64,000 nt of DNA from Primorskyibacter sedentarius (GCF_004342065.1 NZ_SLZU01000004.1:1-64000), one strand, 5' to 3'. Positions 1 through 9,057 are shown, counted from the stretch's first letter. Notes: generated by a model not told the origin, from the sequence alone. Translations and numbers: made by a program.

Positions 1-980
1 CCGTCGATCTGCAGGATGCCGTTGAAGCCGGCCAGGAACGTTTCGGCATGTGCGCCATGGCGCCCGGGGGCGTAGAAATAGACCACGCCGGGCGGGTCAT
101 CGCCGCCCCAACTCCTGTCGTCGCGCGCCAAGGCCCAGAGATAGCCGGTTTTTGTGCGCCCGCGTCCGGGGTCCAGCACCGGGACCGTGGTTTCGTCCAT
201 GAACAGCTTCGTGGACGATCTCAGGTGCTCAGCCAGTCTGTCCACGACAGGCCCAAGATGGAAGCTTGCCACACCCGTCCAATCCGCCAGCGTTGACCGG
301 TGGATGTCGAGGCCGGACCGGGCCAGGATTTGCGACTGTCGGTACAATGGAAGGTGGTCCGCGTATTTGGACACAAGAACATGCGCGATTGCCCCTTCGG
401 TGGGCAGCCCGCCCTCGATCAACCAGGGCGGTGTCGGTGCCTGAGTGATCCCGTCGGTGCAAATGCGGCAGGCGTATTTCGGGCGCACGGTGACGATGAC
501 GCGGCACTGCGCCGGGACAATGTCGAGTCGCTCGTTGCGGTCTTCACCGATCCGGTGCATCACACCACAGCCGCATGGGCAGTCCAGACTATCGGGCTCG
601 ATCACCTGTTCGATGCGCGGCAATCCCTCGGGCAAGTTGCTGCGATTGCGCTTGGCGATCTTTTTGCGCCTGGACCTGCCGTCATCGGGGTCCTGCTCCG
701 ATTTCCGCTCTTCGACCTCGGCAATGGCAACCTCAAGATCTTCGAAGGCCAACTGCCGGTCGTCGTCGGCCAGCTTCTCGGACTTCTTGCCGTAGAGCGC
801 ATTTTGCATCTCGGCGATCCGTTGCCCGGCAGTGGTTTGTTTTCAAACCACGAAAGGGAGATGTTCCTGACGCTTGTTGATCTCCTCCAGCAGCGCCACG
901 CGGGCGGCCTGCGCTTCGAACACGGCGCGGTATTCCGGCGGCAGAACAGATAAATCGAGGTCTTTGGTGGTGTCGGTCAT
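1..980 (-). pseudogene. tnpC: IS66-family transposase TnpC, interrupted by an in-frame stop and cut by the window edge
   Basis: The frame opens with an ATG at 980-978 and reads as an IS66 large transposase. It has an N-terminal leucine-rich helical segment, a Cys-rich zinc-binding stretch (CPCGCG followed by YACRIC), and the start of the DDE domain with MDETTVPVLDPGRG, whose Asp should be the first catalytic acid. Codon 46 is TGA (845-843) and lies inside a perfect hairpin at 832-851. Reading straight through the stop keeps the same frame and restores IS66-like sequence (IAEMQNALYGKKSEKL) about 13 codons after EHL, so the lesion looks like a 39-base in-frame insertion. The 3' half lies beyond position 1. 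The gene belongs with tnpB and tnpA just upstream in the same orientation. Confidence 0.85.
832..851. repeat. perfect hairpin inside tnpC containing its premature stop
   Basis: The sequence is two 8-base arms, GTGGTTTG and CAAACCAC, around a TTTT/AAAA loop. The TGA at 845-843 on the minus strand lies across the arm/loop boundary. The hairpin sits within the segment that appears inserted between otherwise contiguous transposase codons. Confidence 0.75.
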
Positions 981-1035
981 GCCCGGATTTATAGCCCGCA
1001 ATCAAGGCTATGACTGCTGCATTCGACACCCTGAT

Positions 1036-1389
1036 TCACTCCGCCGCAGAGGGTGGCCGAGTCTCCAGCGCTTTCACTTTACGCCAATCAAGCCCGGCAA
1101 AAAGCGCCTCTAATTGGGCATGGTTCAGTGCCATCATCCCATTCTTGATCGCGGGCCAGGTAAATGTCGTGTCCTCAAGACGCTTGTACGCCATGACCAG
1201 GCCGCTGCCGTCCCAATAGAGCAGCTTCAACCGATCAAGCCGCTTTGCCCGGAACACAAACACTGTCCCCGTGAACGGATCCTTACGCAGAACCGACTGG
1301 ACCAACGCGGTCAGGCCGTCGTGCCCTTTACGGAAGTCCACAGGCTGCGTCGCCACCAGTATGCGCACCCGGTTCGACGGAAAAATCAT
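1036..1389 (-). CDS. tnpB: IS66 family accessory protein TnpB (Orf2)
   Basis: A 117-residue protein of the usual length and pattern for IS66 Orf2/TnpB. It has an N-terminal [15 protein letters not shown] segment, a central [19 protein letters not shown] core and a WP-type C-terminal half. TnpB is needed for IS66 transposition, but its biochemical role is not established. The start ATG overlaps the tnpA stop by four bases (1386-1389), the translational coupling expected for this family. The ORF is intact, so only tnpC seems damaged in this copy. Confidence 0.93.
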   Translation of the reverse strand: MIFPSNRVRILVATQPVDFRKGHDGLTALVQSVLRKDPFTGTVFVFRAKRLDRLKLLYWDGSGLVMAYKRLEDTTFTWPAIKNGMMALNHAQLEALFAGLDWRKVKALETRPPSAAE

Positions 1390-1799
1390 GCGCCGACTCC
1401 GAGCGCGCGCACGATGTCCGCAATTCGGTCCGCGGGCGTGGCATTGTCCAGCCGGACAGAAACAGCCCCGGCCACGATCTCGATCACTGGGGGCGCCGTT
1501 TCAGGCTCTTCCACGGGCGGAGCATCAACATCGAACACCACCAGCGGGGCAAAATCCGCCTCGGCGTCCGGTGCTGGCAGAACAAGATCACCATCCTTGG
1601 CCATCCGCCGCCATGACGACAAGTGGTTGGGCCGCAGATCATACTTGCGCGCCACATCGTTCACCGTCGCGCCCGGCACAAGCGTCTCGGCCACAATCCG
1701 TGCCTTCAGATCATCTGGCCACCGTCGATGCCCGCTATCTGAGACTTCGACACCCAGACCTTTGAGAAACTCTCTCGTAGTCTCCATCGAGAAACTCAC
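1386..1799 (-). CDS. tnpA: IS66 family TnpA (Orf1), helix-turn-helix protein
   Basis: A 137-residue protein with a helix-turn-helix around residues 25-65 ([16 protein letters not shown], then [20 protein letters not shown]), the standard DNA-binding module of IS66/IS3-type Orf1 proteins. It is followed by an acidic, Pro-rich linker and a C-terminal [12 protein letters not shown] helix. It is the first gene of the tnpA-tnpB-tnpC set and overlaps tnpB. The terminal inverted repeat of the element should lie just upstream, between about 1800 and 1895. I could not fix its ends because the other end is outside the window. Confidence 0.9.
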   Translation of the reverse strand: MSFSMETTREFLKGLGVEVSDSGHRRWPDDLKARIVAETLVPGATVNDVARKYDLRPNHLSSWRRMAKDGDLVLPAPDAEADFAPLVVFDVDAPPVEEPETAPPVIEIVAGAVSVRLDNATPADRIADIVRALGVGA

Positions 1800-1874
1800 T
1801 TCCTGCTATCCAACAGGCCTTGAGTCTCAAATCACAGCAAACTCACGAAGGTGGGTTCCAGACACCGCATACGA

Positions 1875-2114
1875 TCATTCACTGACTGCAGGCGCCATCT
1901 CCCGCACCGTGAGTTTTTCCGGCGGGTTGAGACGCGAGACCCGCCGCCCGGTAATCGGATCCTTCGAATAGCGCAGACGAGTCCAGACCCGACGACCGAT
2001 ATAGAGTTCATTGTTCAGGATGCCGGTGCCGCGCGCAGCATTGCCGTTGATCGTATTCTGCTTCCAATGCCCGCTCGTCTTGCGTTTGGTCTCGGTCGCA
2101 GGCGAAGGGCTAGA
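1875..2114 (-). pseudogene. remnant of a large serine recombinase (DNA-invertase/Pin-like, zinc-ribbon region)
   Basis: The minus frame reads TSGHWKQNTINGNAARGTG, then ILNNELYIGRRVW, then KDPITGRRVSRLNPPE, before a TGA at 1877-1875. This pattern (NxxARGTGILxNELYIGRxVWNR, DPxTGRRVxRxNP) is characteristic of the recombinase domain of large serine recombinases found on prophages and integrative elements. No catalytic N-terminal domain lies upstream: an in-frame TAG at 2117-2115 closes the frame, and mscS follows. The expected C-terminal zinc-ribbon and coiled coil are also missing, because homology stops where IS66 begins. I infer an old element truncated by IS66. Confidence 0.75.
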
Positions 2115-2168
2115 CTAAAACAGGCTGGTGCCCGGGAAATCTGAGTCGATACTCGAAAACGGATTTTA

Positions 2169-3023
2169 TCATTCAGCCGCCTGAATCAGCGTTTGGGTTG
2201 GGAAGGGGATGGAGATCCCGGCCTCGTCCAGCGCTTCTTTCACGCGGCGCTTCATATCCGCTTGATATTGAAAGTAATCGGCAGACTTGACCCAGACGCG
2301 GACCAGAAAGTCGACCGAGAAATCACCCAAGTTGTTGACCTGAATGAAAGGCTCAGGGTCGCCCAATGAGCGTGGATCGGACATGATTGTGTTGCGGATG
2401 ACCTGCTCCGCCGCTTTCAGGTTGGCGCCATAATCCACGCCAAAGACCCATTCCGCGCGCCGGGTGTCGTAGACCGAGTAGTTGGTGATGATGTTGCCCC
2501 AGACTTCGGAATTGGGGATGATGATCTGGGTGTTGGACATGCCGGCCAGTTCGGTTGTGTTCAGGGTGATATCCTTGACCGTGCCCATGACGCTCGCGAC
2601 CTCCACAAAATCGCCAAGTTTGATCGGACGGAAGATGATGATCATCACGCCCGCCGCGACGTTGGACAGTGTCCCTTGCAGCGCAAGCCCGATGGCCAAC
2701 CCTGCTGCACCGATCGCTGCCACGATGGACGTCGTCTGAACCCCGAACGTGTTCAGAACGAACAGCGCGGCGAAGGCCAGAACGATATATCTCGCGATGT
2801 TTCCGAGAAAATGAAACAGCGTATTGTCGAGGCTTTCGTGCCGCTCGGCAACGTTCACGATGCGGCGCTTGACCCATCCGCCGACCATCAACCCGATCAG
2901 CAGGATCAGGATAGCCGCAAGGACATTGCCCACGACACTCGCCAGAAACTCCAGCGTCAGAAGATCCGACAGGGACTTGCCGTCATAGATTTCGGTGCTG
3001 AGAAAGGTGTTGATCGTGTCCAT
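2169..3023 (-). CDS. mscS: MscS-family small-conductance mechanosensitive channel
   Basis: A 284-residue inner-membrane channel protein. Three predicted membrane helices lie at about residues 22-48, 65-87 and 90-125. The third is the Gly/Ala-rich pore helix (AAIGAAGLAIGLALQGTLSN), followed by the MscS beta domain signature (GVMIIIFRPIKLGDFVEV) and an alpha-beta cytoplasmic vestibule. MscS channels open on membrane tension and release solutes on osmotic downshock. The gene is last in a run transcribed leftward and starts 3 bases after the pterin dehydratase stop, so it is probably co-transcribed. Length and architecture match the minimal E. coli MscS. Confidence 0.95.
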   Translation of the reverse strand: MDTINTFLSTEIYDGKSLSDLLTLEFLASVVGNVLAAILILLIGLMVGGWVKRRIVNVAERHESLDNTLFHFLGNIARYIVLAFAALFVLNTFGVQTTSIVAAIGAAGLAIGLALQGTLSNVAAGVMIIIFRPIKLGDFVEVASVMGTVKDITLNTTELAGMSNTQIIIPNSEVWGNIITNYSVYDTRRAEWVFGVDYGANLKAAEQVIRNTIMSDPRSLGDPEPFIQVNNLGDFSVDFLVRVWVKSADYFQYQADMKRRVKEALDEAGISIPFPTQTLIQAAE

Positions 3024-3026
3024 GTC

Positions 3027-3323
3027 TTATCCGGCCAATTGGTCCATCTTGCGGGCGAGCTTTGCATCCAGCGAAGACAGCCCTTCCACGTCATGGGTTG
3101 TCAGCGTCACGGTGACAGAATTGTAGACGTTGTTCCATTCTGGATGGTGGTTCCACTTTTCCGCCCAGATCGCCACTTGGGTCATCCAACCAAAAGCGCT
3201 GACGAAGCTGTCAAACTTGTAGGTCTTGGAAATGGCGTCACGCGCGTCGTCGAGGGTCCAGCCTGCGGCCAGCAACGGCGGCAGCATGGTCTTGCGCCCG
3301 GTATCGCTTAGTTTTTCGGTCAT
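3027..3323 (-). CDS. phhB: 4a-hydroxytetrahydrobiopterin dehydratase (pterin-4a-carbinolamine dehydratase)
   Basis: A 98-residue protein of PCD/DCoH type. The catalytic region [20 protein letters not shown] carries the paired histidines of the [E/D]KxxHHP(E/D)W signature, and the C-terminal [15 protein letters not shown] segment contributes the third conserved His. The enzyme dehydrates the 4a-carbinolamine formed by aromatic amino acid hydroxylases, recycling pterin. No hydroxylase gene is in the window, so its partner lies elsewhere or its role is more general. The ATG overlaps the stop of the upstream acyltransferase-like gene by four bases. A longer in-frame extension exists but runs antisense-like through that gene and is not credible. 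Confidence 0.93.
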   Translation of the reverse strand: MTEKLSDTGRKTMLPPLLAAGWTLDDARDAISKTYKFDSFVSAFGWMTQVAIWAEKWNHHPEWNNVYNSVTVTLTTHDVEGLSSLDAKLARKMDQLAG

Positions 3324-4504
3324 TGCTGTTCCTCGATCCTGTCTCTCTTGAAGGGGCCATAGCTTGTCAGCACCTCGATATCCTCGTTCACGGCGGCCCG
3401 CTCTTCGTCGAGATACCTCGCGATGGCTTCGGCAAAGCCGCGATCCCCGACCCAATGCAGCGAATGCGTCTCTACCGGCAGGTAGCCACGCGCCAGTTTG
3501 TGTTCGCCCTGCGCGCCGGCCTCGACCCTGTCCAACCCCAGGCGGATCGCGAGGTCGATGGCCTGATAGTAGCACAGCTCGAAATGCAGGCAGGGATGAT
3601 GTTCGGTGCAACCCCAGTATCGGCCATACAGCGTGTCCCTGCCGATGAAATTCAGTGCCCCCGCAACATCTTGACCGCCGCGACTGGCCATAACCAACGC
3701 AATATCGTCGCGCATGGTTGCATGGGCGATCTCAAAAAACTCTCGGGTCAGGTAGGGGCTGCCCCATTTCCGCGCGCCTGTATCCTGATAGAAGGTCCAG
3801 AATGCATCCCAGTGCTCCGGCTCGATATCGTCGCCGGTCAGCATGCGGATCTCGCCTCCGAAGCCTTGAGCCTGTCTGCGTTCCTTGCGAATGGCTTTGC
3901 GTTTGCGGCTGCTCAGGCTTTCGAGAAAGGCATCGAAATTGGCGTAATCCTGATTGATCCAGTGGAACTGCTGCGATGTCCGACGCAACAGCCCCATCTG
4001 CTCACCTGCTTCGGCCTCTTCTTGCGTGCAGAAGGTTATGTGGAGCGAGGACAAATCATTGTCGACCGCCAGTTGAACCGCGCCTTGCACCAGTGCCGAC
4101 ATACCGGATACGTCAAAGCCGGGGCGGGCCAACAGACGCCGACCGGTGGCGGGGGTGAATGGGACAGCGATCTGCAGCTTGGGGTAGTAACGCCCGCCCG
4201 CCCGTTCAAAAGCATGGGCCCAGTTGTGATCAAAGATATATTCGCCCTGGCTGTGAGACTTTACGTATAACGGCGCTGTGGCGATGATCTGCCCATTCAG
4301 ATTGGCCGACAGGTAACGCGGCTCCCACCCGGTGCCGGGGCCGACAGAGCCGCTGTCCTCCAGCGCCTTGAGAAAGCGGTAGGTGGTGAACGGGTCACGG
4401 GGACGCCCATCGCTGCTTTCAGGGCAAGCGCAGGCATCCCATGCTTCCTCGCCGATCTGGGACAGCGATTGGACAACGTTGATTTCTATGGTCTGCCCGG
4501 TCAT
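3320..4504 (-). CDS. GNAT/FemAB-like acyltransferase of the COG3146 (peptidoglycan biosynthesis-like) family
   Basis: A 394-residue soluble protein resembling the COG3146/PF04339 family of predicted N-acyltransferases. It has two FemAB-like halves. A central basic segment (residues about 206-222, [15 protein letters not shown]) and a C-terminal core ([21 protein letters not shown] and [14 protein letters not shown]) are well conserved in relatives I remember. Its substrate is not known; homologues are often loosely annotated as peptidoglycan or aminoacyl transferases. It overlaps phhB downstream, and its ATG lies 45 bases beyond the phosphodiesterase stop, consistent with one operon. Confidence 0.85.
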   Translation of the reverse strand: MTGQTIEINVVQSLSQIGEEAWDACACPESSDGRPRDPFTTYRFLKALEDSGSVGPGTGWEPRYLSANLNGQIIATAPLYVKSHSQGEYIFDHNWAHAFERAGGRYYPKLQIAVPFTPATGRRLLARPGFDVSGMSALVQGAVQLAVDNDLSSLHITFCTQEEAEAGEQMGLLRRTSQQFHWINQDYANFDAFLESLSSRKRKAIRKERRQAQGFGGEIRMLTGDDIEPEHWDAFWTFYQDTGARKWGSPYLTREFFEIAHATMRDDIALVMASRGGQDVAGALNFIGRDTLYGRYWGCTEHHPCLHFELCYYQAIDLAIRLGLDRVEAGAQGEHKLARGYLPVETHSLHWVGDRGFAEAIARYLDEERAAVNEDIEVLTSYGPFKRDRIEEQQ

Positions 4505-4549
4505 TTGACCCCCGTTTCGATCGCACAGATGGGGCCGATCAGATGGCTT

Positions 4550-5308
4550 TCAAGCCAAATACCCCTCAAAGGTGACGTTATGGGCATGGCGGCGCGCGGC
4601 GGCTTCCTGTTCTGCTGAACGGATGGTCCAGCACAGGATCGCCGCCCCATCCTCGGCCAGTGCGGCGATGCGGGGGGCGGCCAGGTCGCGGTGGTCGTGA
4701 CTGACAAAGCAGCAATCCGCGCTGTCATATTCCGCGATCAGGCGCAGTTCTGTCCGGCGCGAAGCGGGAACCAGCGGCCAATCCTCTGCACTGAATGCGC
4801 AGGTTGTCAGGCCGCGCGGGCGGTCTGGTGCAAGATGTGCCAGCGCAATGACGGAATGCGGATTGAACGACATCAACGCCGCCGCGCCCTGATAGCCGTG
4901 AAGATCATGCGCGACAGCTTTTTCCAGCGCACCGATGCCAAGGCCCAGGGCGCCGTCCTGATCCTTCAGCTCGATCAGAAGAGGGACCTGACCACCCACC
5001 ACGGTCAGCACCTCTGACAGCGTTGGAATGCAGGCGCTTTCGCCGTTTTTCAAAGGGATGGCCTGCAACTCCTCCGCGGTGCGCGTGGCCACTGCGCCTT
5101 GCGCGTCGGTCAGACGCTCCAGCGCGTAATCGTGGAACACCATCGCAATCCCGTCAGCGGAAAGCTGCAAATCCAGTTCGATCCCATAGCCGCGCGCAAT
5201 TGCCGCGCGGAACCCCGCGACAGAGTTCTCGGGTCGCCCGTCGCCGAGAGCGTGCAAGCCCCGATGGGTGATCGGGCGGTCAAGAAAGGCAGGAGGAAGC
5301 GGACGCAT
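4550..5308 (-). CDS. glycerophosphodiester phosphodiesterase family protein
   Basis: A 252-residue GDPD-type TIM-barrel enzyme. Motifs are THRGLH near the N terminus (catalytic His), PENSVAGFRAAI with the metal-ligand Glu, GIELDLQLSADG with further ligands, and VFHDYALERLT with the second catalytic His. Such enzymes split glycerophosphodiesters to sn-glycerol 3-phosphate and an alcohol. No signal peptide is visible, so it is probably cytosolic, and substrate range cannot be told. The start at 5308 (MRPLPPAF) was chosen because its ATG overlaps the upstream RidA-like stop by an ATGA; the frame remains open further upstream, but that extension lies wholly within that gene. Confidence 0.92.
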   Translation of the reverse strand: MRPLPPAFLDRPITHRGLHALGDGRPENSVAGFRAAIARGYGIELDLQLSADGIAMVFHDYALERLTDAQGAVATRTAEELQAIPLKNGESACIPTLSEVLTVVGGQVPLLIELKDQDGALGLGIGALEKAVAHDLHGYQGAAALMSFNPHSVIALAHLAPDRPRGLTTCAFSAEDWPLVPASRRTELRLIAEYDSADCCFVSHDHRDLAAPRIAALAEDGAAILCWTIRSAEQEAAARRHAHNVTFEGYLA

Positions 5309-5772
5309 CAGGAAATCTCGAAAATGCCTTCGATTTCGACCGCAACGCCAAGGGGCAGGGACGCTGCCGACACCGCAGAGCGGGAATGGCGCCCGGCATC
5401 GCCTAAAAGCTCCACAAGGAAATCGGAACACCCGTTGATGACCTTGGGCTGGTCGACGAAATCACCGGTGGAATTGACAAACCCGGTCAGTTTGACCACG
5501 CGCTTCAGCCGCGACAGATCCCCGTCGCACGCGGCCTTGACCTGCGCCAGCAGTGACAGCCCGCAGGTCCGGGCGGCGCGGGCACCGTCCTCTACCGACA
5601 TGTCTTCACCCAATTTTCCCTTGATCAACCCGTCAGGGCCGCTGGAAATCTGGCCAGCGACATAAAGCGTGTTGCCCTGCATAACGAAAGGTACGTAATT
5701 CGCTGCGGGTGCTGCCGCATCCGGAAGCGCGAGGCCCATCGCTGTGAGGCGGTCTTCGATCGGGTTGGACAT
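5308..5772 (-). CDS. RidA/YjgF-family protein
   Basis: A 154-residue member of the RidA (YjgF/YER057c/UK114) superfamily. It has the typical chain VPFVMQGNTLYVAGQISSGPDG, a central AQVKAACDGDLSRLKRVVKLTGFV and a C-terminal LPLGVAVEIEGIFEI. RidA proteins hydrolyse reactive enamine/imine intermediates and form trimers. This one is longer than canonical RidA (about 130 residues) and lacks an obvious RxxxPxG arginine near the end (it has ASLPLGVAVE), so it probably belongs to a different subgroup with an unknown substrate. The start is placed at MSNPIEDR. An upstream ATG would add 11 residues (MRKTIPLKEPA). Confidence 0.88.
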   Translation of the reverse strand: MSNPIEDRLTAMGLALPDAAAPAANYVPFVMQGNTLYVAGQISSGPDGLIKGKLGEDMSVEDGARAARTCGLSLLAQVKAACDGDLSRLKRVVKLTGFVNSTGDFVDQPKVINGCSDFLVELLGDAGRHSRSAVSAASLPLGVAVEIEGIFEIS

Positions 5773-5902
5773 TGCCGGTTCCTTCAATGGAATGGTTTTG
5801 CGCACGCTATGCCCGATCCGCAGAATTGGAAAGCCCGGATTCGCGCCAGCTCAAAGCGTTTGATGCGCGACACTACCGGGCCCGGAGCTGACTGGCAGCG
5901 CC

Positions 5903-5989
5903 ACGATTGCAAAAGCAATCGTATGGGGCGTCGGCCCCATTGGCTGCGTGCCAACGCAAAGATGACCTGTGCGCCCCTAAAAGGGGCGC
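5903..5989. repeat. cluster of three adjacent strong hairpins
   Basis: Three perfect short palindromes follow one another: arms 5903-5910/5915-5922 with an AAAA loop, arms 5923-5929/5934-5940 with a GTCG loop, and arms 5971-5977/5983-5989 with a five-base loop. They lie between the RidA-like gene start and the hlyD stop. None has a long T tract, so they are not classic intrinsic terminators. They could stabilise the hlyD 3' end, act as a Rho-dependent stop region, or belong to a repeat family. Confidence 0.6.
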
Positions 5990-6014
5990 TCCGCCAGGTT
6001 ACGGCAGGCTGCGG

Positions 6015-7322
6015 TCAGCTTTCGCGGAAGGCCTTGGCGAAGTAGTCCGAGAAAGGCTTGATCAGATAGGCCAAGGGGGTTCGGTCATCGGTTCGGATGA
6101 ATGCTTCAACCGGCATGCCGGGGATCAGGATGGTTCCCTCGGGCAGGCGGTCGATCTCACCCTCGCTTAGCGTGATTTCCGCACGGTAGTAGCTGGCGCG
6201 CGAATTCTCGTCGGTGAAGGCGTCGGCAGAGATCTGTGTGACGTTGCCAAACAACTCCGGCGTCTCGCGCTGGTCCAGTGCGGAGAAGCGCAACGAGACG
6301 GTCTGATCGACAAACAGCTTGTCGATATGGATTGTCTCCACCTGCGCGGCGATCACCAGCGGTCGATCCTGCGGTACCAGATACAGTACCGGATCGGCAG
6401 CCCGGATCACCGAGCGCGGGGTAAAGACCTGCAACCCGTAGACGACGCCTGAAACGGGGGCGCGAATCTCCATTCTGTCCAACTGCTCGATCAGGGCCCG
6501 CCTTTGTTCCGCAAGCTCGCGTTCCCGGTAACCGAGGTCACGCAACGTGGTAATCGCTTCCTCGCGCCGCTGAGTGCTGAGCTTCAGGATCTCGATGTCG
6601 ATTTCCGTCATCCGCCCTGCGGCCTGCGCCTTTTGCGCGGTCAATTCCCCCACGGTGCCGGACAGCCGTGCCCGCTCGCGCTGAAGCGACAGGACGCGGC
6701 TGGCCTGGGCAAGACCGCGATCAAGCAGCGATTGCTGGTCGTCGAGTTCCTGATCAATCAGGGCCAGCTGTTCTGTCAGGGCTTCCTGCTGGGCGTCGAT
6801 GCCGATGATCTGGTCGACGATCTGATCTCGGCGTTTGGCCAGTTGTTCGACCTCGCGTTCGACGGAATCGAGCCGCGCCTCGAACAGCCTTTGCTGGCCC
6901 TGTACCAGGTCATTGATTTCCGGATCTTCGGCAGCACGCGTCAGCAGTTCTTCCGGGTAGTGCAACTCGTTCGATTCGTCCCGTTCGGCATCCAGACGGG
7001 CCCGACGCGCCATGAGTTCAAAAAGCTGGCCTTCGATAATCGACAGTTCCGAGCGGCGCAGCGTCGGATCCAGCCGGATCAGGACATCGCCCGCCTCCAC
7101 CGTGTCGCCCTCGTCGACCAGGATTTCCTGCACGACGCCGCCATCCGGGTGCTGCACGACCTGCCGGTTCTGGTCCACCTCGATCTGACCGGGGGCGATG
7201 ATGGCGCCCGAGATTTCTGTTGTGGCCGCCCAGTAGCCGAAGCCGCCGACCAGCAATGCCAGGGCAAAAAGGCCAAGCAACATCGGGCCCCTGACCGGGA
7301 ATTCCTTCGATGAATTTTCCAT
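6015..7322 (-). CDS. HlyD-family type I secretion membrane-fusion (adaptor) protein
   Basis: A 435-residue periplasmic adaptor. It has a short cytoplasmic N terminus, one membrane helix at about residues 15-35 (LLGLFALALLVGGFGYWAAT), a lipoyl-like half (VVQHPDGGVVQEILVDEGDTV), a long coiled-coil hairpin (about 95-290), and the second lipoyl half plus beta-barrel (RAPVSGVVYGLQVFTPRSVI). It links the inner-membrane ABC exporter to a TolC-like outer-membrane channel. The chosen ATG (MENSSKEF) follows the exporter stop after one base; a start five codons earlier would overlap it. No secreted substrate or TolC gene is nearby. Confidence 0.93.
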   Translation of the reverse strand: MENSSKEFPVRGPMLLGLFALALLVGGFGYWAATTEISGAIIAPGQIEVDQNRQVVQHPDGGVVQEILVDEGDTVEAGDVLIRLDPTLRRSELSIIEGQLFELMARRARLDAERDESNELHYPEELLTRAAEDPEINDLVQGQQRLFEARLDSVEREVEQLAKRRDQIVDQIIGIDAQQEALTEQLALIDQELDDQQSLLDRGLAQASRVLSLQRERARLSGTVGELTAQKAQAAGRMTEIDIEILKLSTQRREEAITTLRDLGYRERELAEQRRALIEQLDRMEIRAPVSGVVYGLQVFTPRSVIRAADPVLYLVPQDRPLVIAAQVETIHIDKLFVDQTVSLRFSALDQRETPELFGNVTQISADAFTDENSRASYYRAEITLSEGEIDRLPEGTILIPGMPVEAFIRTDDRTPLAYLIKPFSDYFAKAFRES

Positions 7323-7323
7323 A

Positions 7324-9057
7324 TCAGCGCACTCCACCGGCGGTGCCGGCCTTCTGGATCTGCTGGTGGTTCTGAACCATCGCCTTCAACACCTCATCCT
7401 TGGGCCCAAAGGCTGCACGGCTGCCGCCTTCAAGCATCAGCAGCATGTCGCATTCCTTGATGGCGGCGGGGCGGTGGGCCATGATCAGCACGGCCTTGCC
7501 CTGTTCCTTCATCTGCCGAATGGCAGAGTTCAGCGCTTCCGATCCCTCATTGTCGAGGTTGGAATTCGGTTCATCAAGGACAAGGATCACCGGATCGCCA
7601 TACATGGCGCGTGCCAGGCCGATACGCTGGATCTGACCGCCGGACAGGCGTCCGCCATTGGCTGATACGCGGGTGTCATACCCGTCAGGCAGTTTCAGGA
7701 TCATCTCATGCGCGGCGGCCTTTTTTGCGGCGTCGACGACCTTTTCGCTGTCAGGCTGCATCGAAAGCCGGGCGATATTCTCGGCAATTGTCCCGTCGAA
7801 AAGCGTCACGCGCTGCGGCAGATAGCCGATATGTTGGCCCAAAACATCCGCGCCGTACTGGTCCAGCGAGGCGCCATCCAGCCGGATCTTGCCGCCCGCT
7901 GGCCGCCACACGCCGGTGAGTGCTCGGGCAAGCGTGGATTTGCCCGCACCCGAAGGGCCGATAACGCCGACAGCCTGACCCGGATTGACGTTGAAACTGA
8001 CCATGCGCAGCGATGCCTGTTGCTCGCCCGGTGGCACAACAGTGATCTGCTGCACGTCCAGCTTCGCACGGGGTTTGGGCAGTTGAGTCCGTTCCCCCTC
8101 GGCCGGGATTTCAGTCAACAGCTGCGCAAGGTTGTCCCAGCCCTTACGGGCGCGCTGGACAAGCTGCCACTGCCCGATCGCCATTTCGATTGGCGCCAAT
8201 GCCCGGCCCATCAGGATGGAACCCGCGATCATCGCGCCCGGCGTCAGCTCGCCCTTCAGCACCAGATATGCGCCCAGACCCAGCATGGCCGACTGCAGGA
8301 ACAGGCGGAATGTCTTGGTCATGGAGCTGAACGTGCCCAGCAGGTCGGCGGACTTGATCTGCCCTTTCAGAGAAGCGTCGCGTGCCACCTGCCAGCGCCG
8401 GAAAGCGGCGCCGCGCATGCCCATGGACTGCACCATTTCCGACTCGTTGCGGATCTGGTCAGAGATGGTTTCGGCCTGTTGCACCGCAATGTTGGATTTC
8501 AGCGTGGGATTGCGGGTCGTGATCTGGTTGACCACTGTCACCAGGATCAGGACCAGCCCACCACCAATCGCCAGGTAGCCCAGCCATGGGTGGAAGATCA
8601 TGATGCCTAGCAGAAAGAAAGGCGTCCACGGGATGTCGAATACGGCCATCAGGACGGGCGACGCCATCAACCGCTGCACGGATTCAAGGTCGCGCAGCCC
8701 GGTCGCGGCAAGCTGGTCTGGCATGACGGCGGAGCGGCGCACCACCGCGTCGAAGACACGCAGGTCCAGCCGCGACTGAAAGCGCGCCGCAACACGGCCC
8801 ATGATCCGCCCGCGGGTATAGTCGAGAATGCCCATCATTCCGTAAAGGAACGCCACCAGCACCGACAGCGCGATCAAGGTGGCCACCGACCGGCTGCCAA
8901 GCACCCTGTCATAGGTCTGTAGCATGTATATCGGTCCGGTCAGCATCAACAGGTTCACGAAGAAGCTGAAAATGGCAACGAACCAATAGTAAATGCGGCT
9001 CTCGCGGCGCGCGGCCCTGAGCTCGTCGCGCCCTGCGTCTTTTCGATTTGATGTCAT
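7324..9057 (-). CDS. type I secretion system ABC exporter (PrtD/AprD-like permease-ATPase)
   Basis: A 577-residue half-transporter. The membrane domain (about residues 22-300) has six predicted helices and lacks the N-terminal peptidase-like domain of HlyB. The C-terminal ATPase has Walker A GPSGAGKSTL (about 367-376), signature LSGGQIQRIGLARAM (about 474) and Walker B VILVLDEPNSNLD. This layout is that of the PrtD/AprD/LapB-type exporters that move proteases, lipases, S-layer or RTX proteins. Gene order ABC-HlyD on one strand is standard. The cargo is not in the window. Confidence 0.93.
   Translation of the reverse strand: MTSNRKDAGRDELRAARRESRIYYWFVAIFSFFVNLLMLTGPIYMLQTYDRVLGSRSVATLIALSVLVAFLYGMMGILDYTRGRIMGRVAARFQSRLDLRVFDAVVRRSAVMPDQLAATGLRDLESVQRLMASPVLMAVFDIPWTPFFLLGIMIFHPWLGYLAIGGGLVLILVTVVNQITTRNPTLKSNIAVQQAETISDQIRNESEMVQSMGMRGAAFRRWQVARDASLKGQIKSADLLGTFSSMTKTFRLFLQSAMLGLGAYLVLKGELTPGAMIAGSILMGRALAPIEMAIGQWQLVQRARKGWDNLAQLLTEIPAEGERTQLPKPRAKLDVQQITVVPPGEQQASLRMVSFNVNPGQAVGVIGPSGAGKSTLARALTGVWRPAGGKIRLDGASLDQYGADVLGQHIGYLPQRVTLFDGTIAENIARLSMQPDSEKVVDAAKKAAAHEMILKLPDGYDTRVSANGGRLSGGQIQRIGLARAMYGDPVILVLDEPNSNLDNEGSEALNSAIRQMKEQGKAVLIMAHRPAAIKECDMLLMLEGGSRAAFGPKDEVLKAMVQNHQQIQKAGTAGGVR

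Noticed and set aside
1800-1895. precise terminal inverted repeat of the IS66 element
   Set aside because: The partner end is outside the window, so no pair of repeats can be compared.
5809-6045. 78-codon ORF over the three hairpins
   Set aside because: It spans strong palindromes and has no ribosome-binding site or protein-like pattern.
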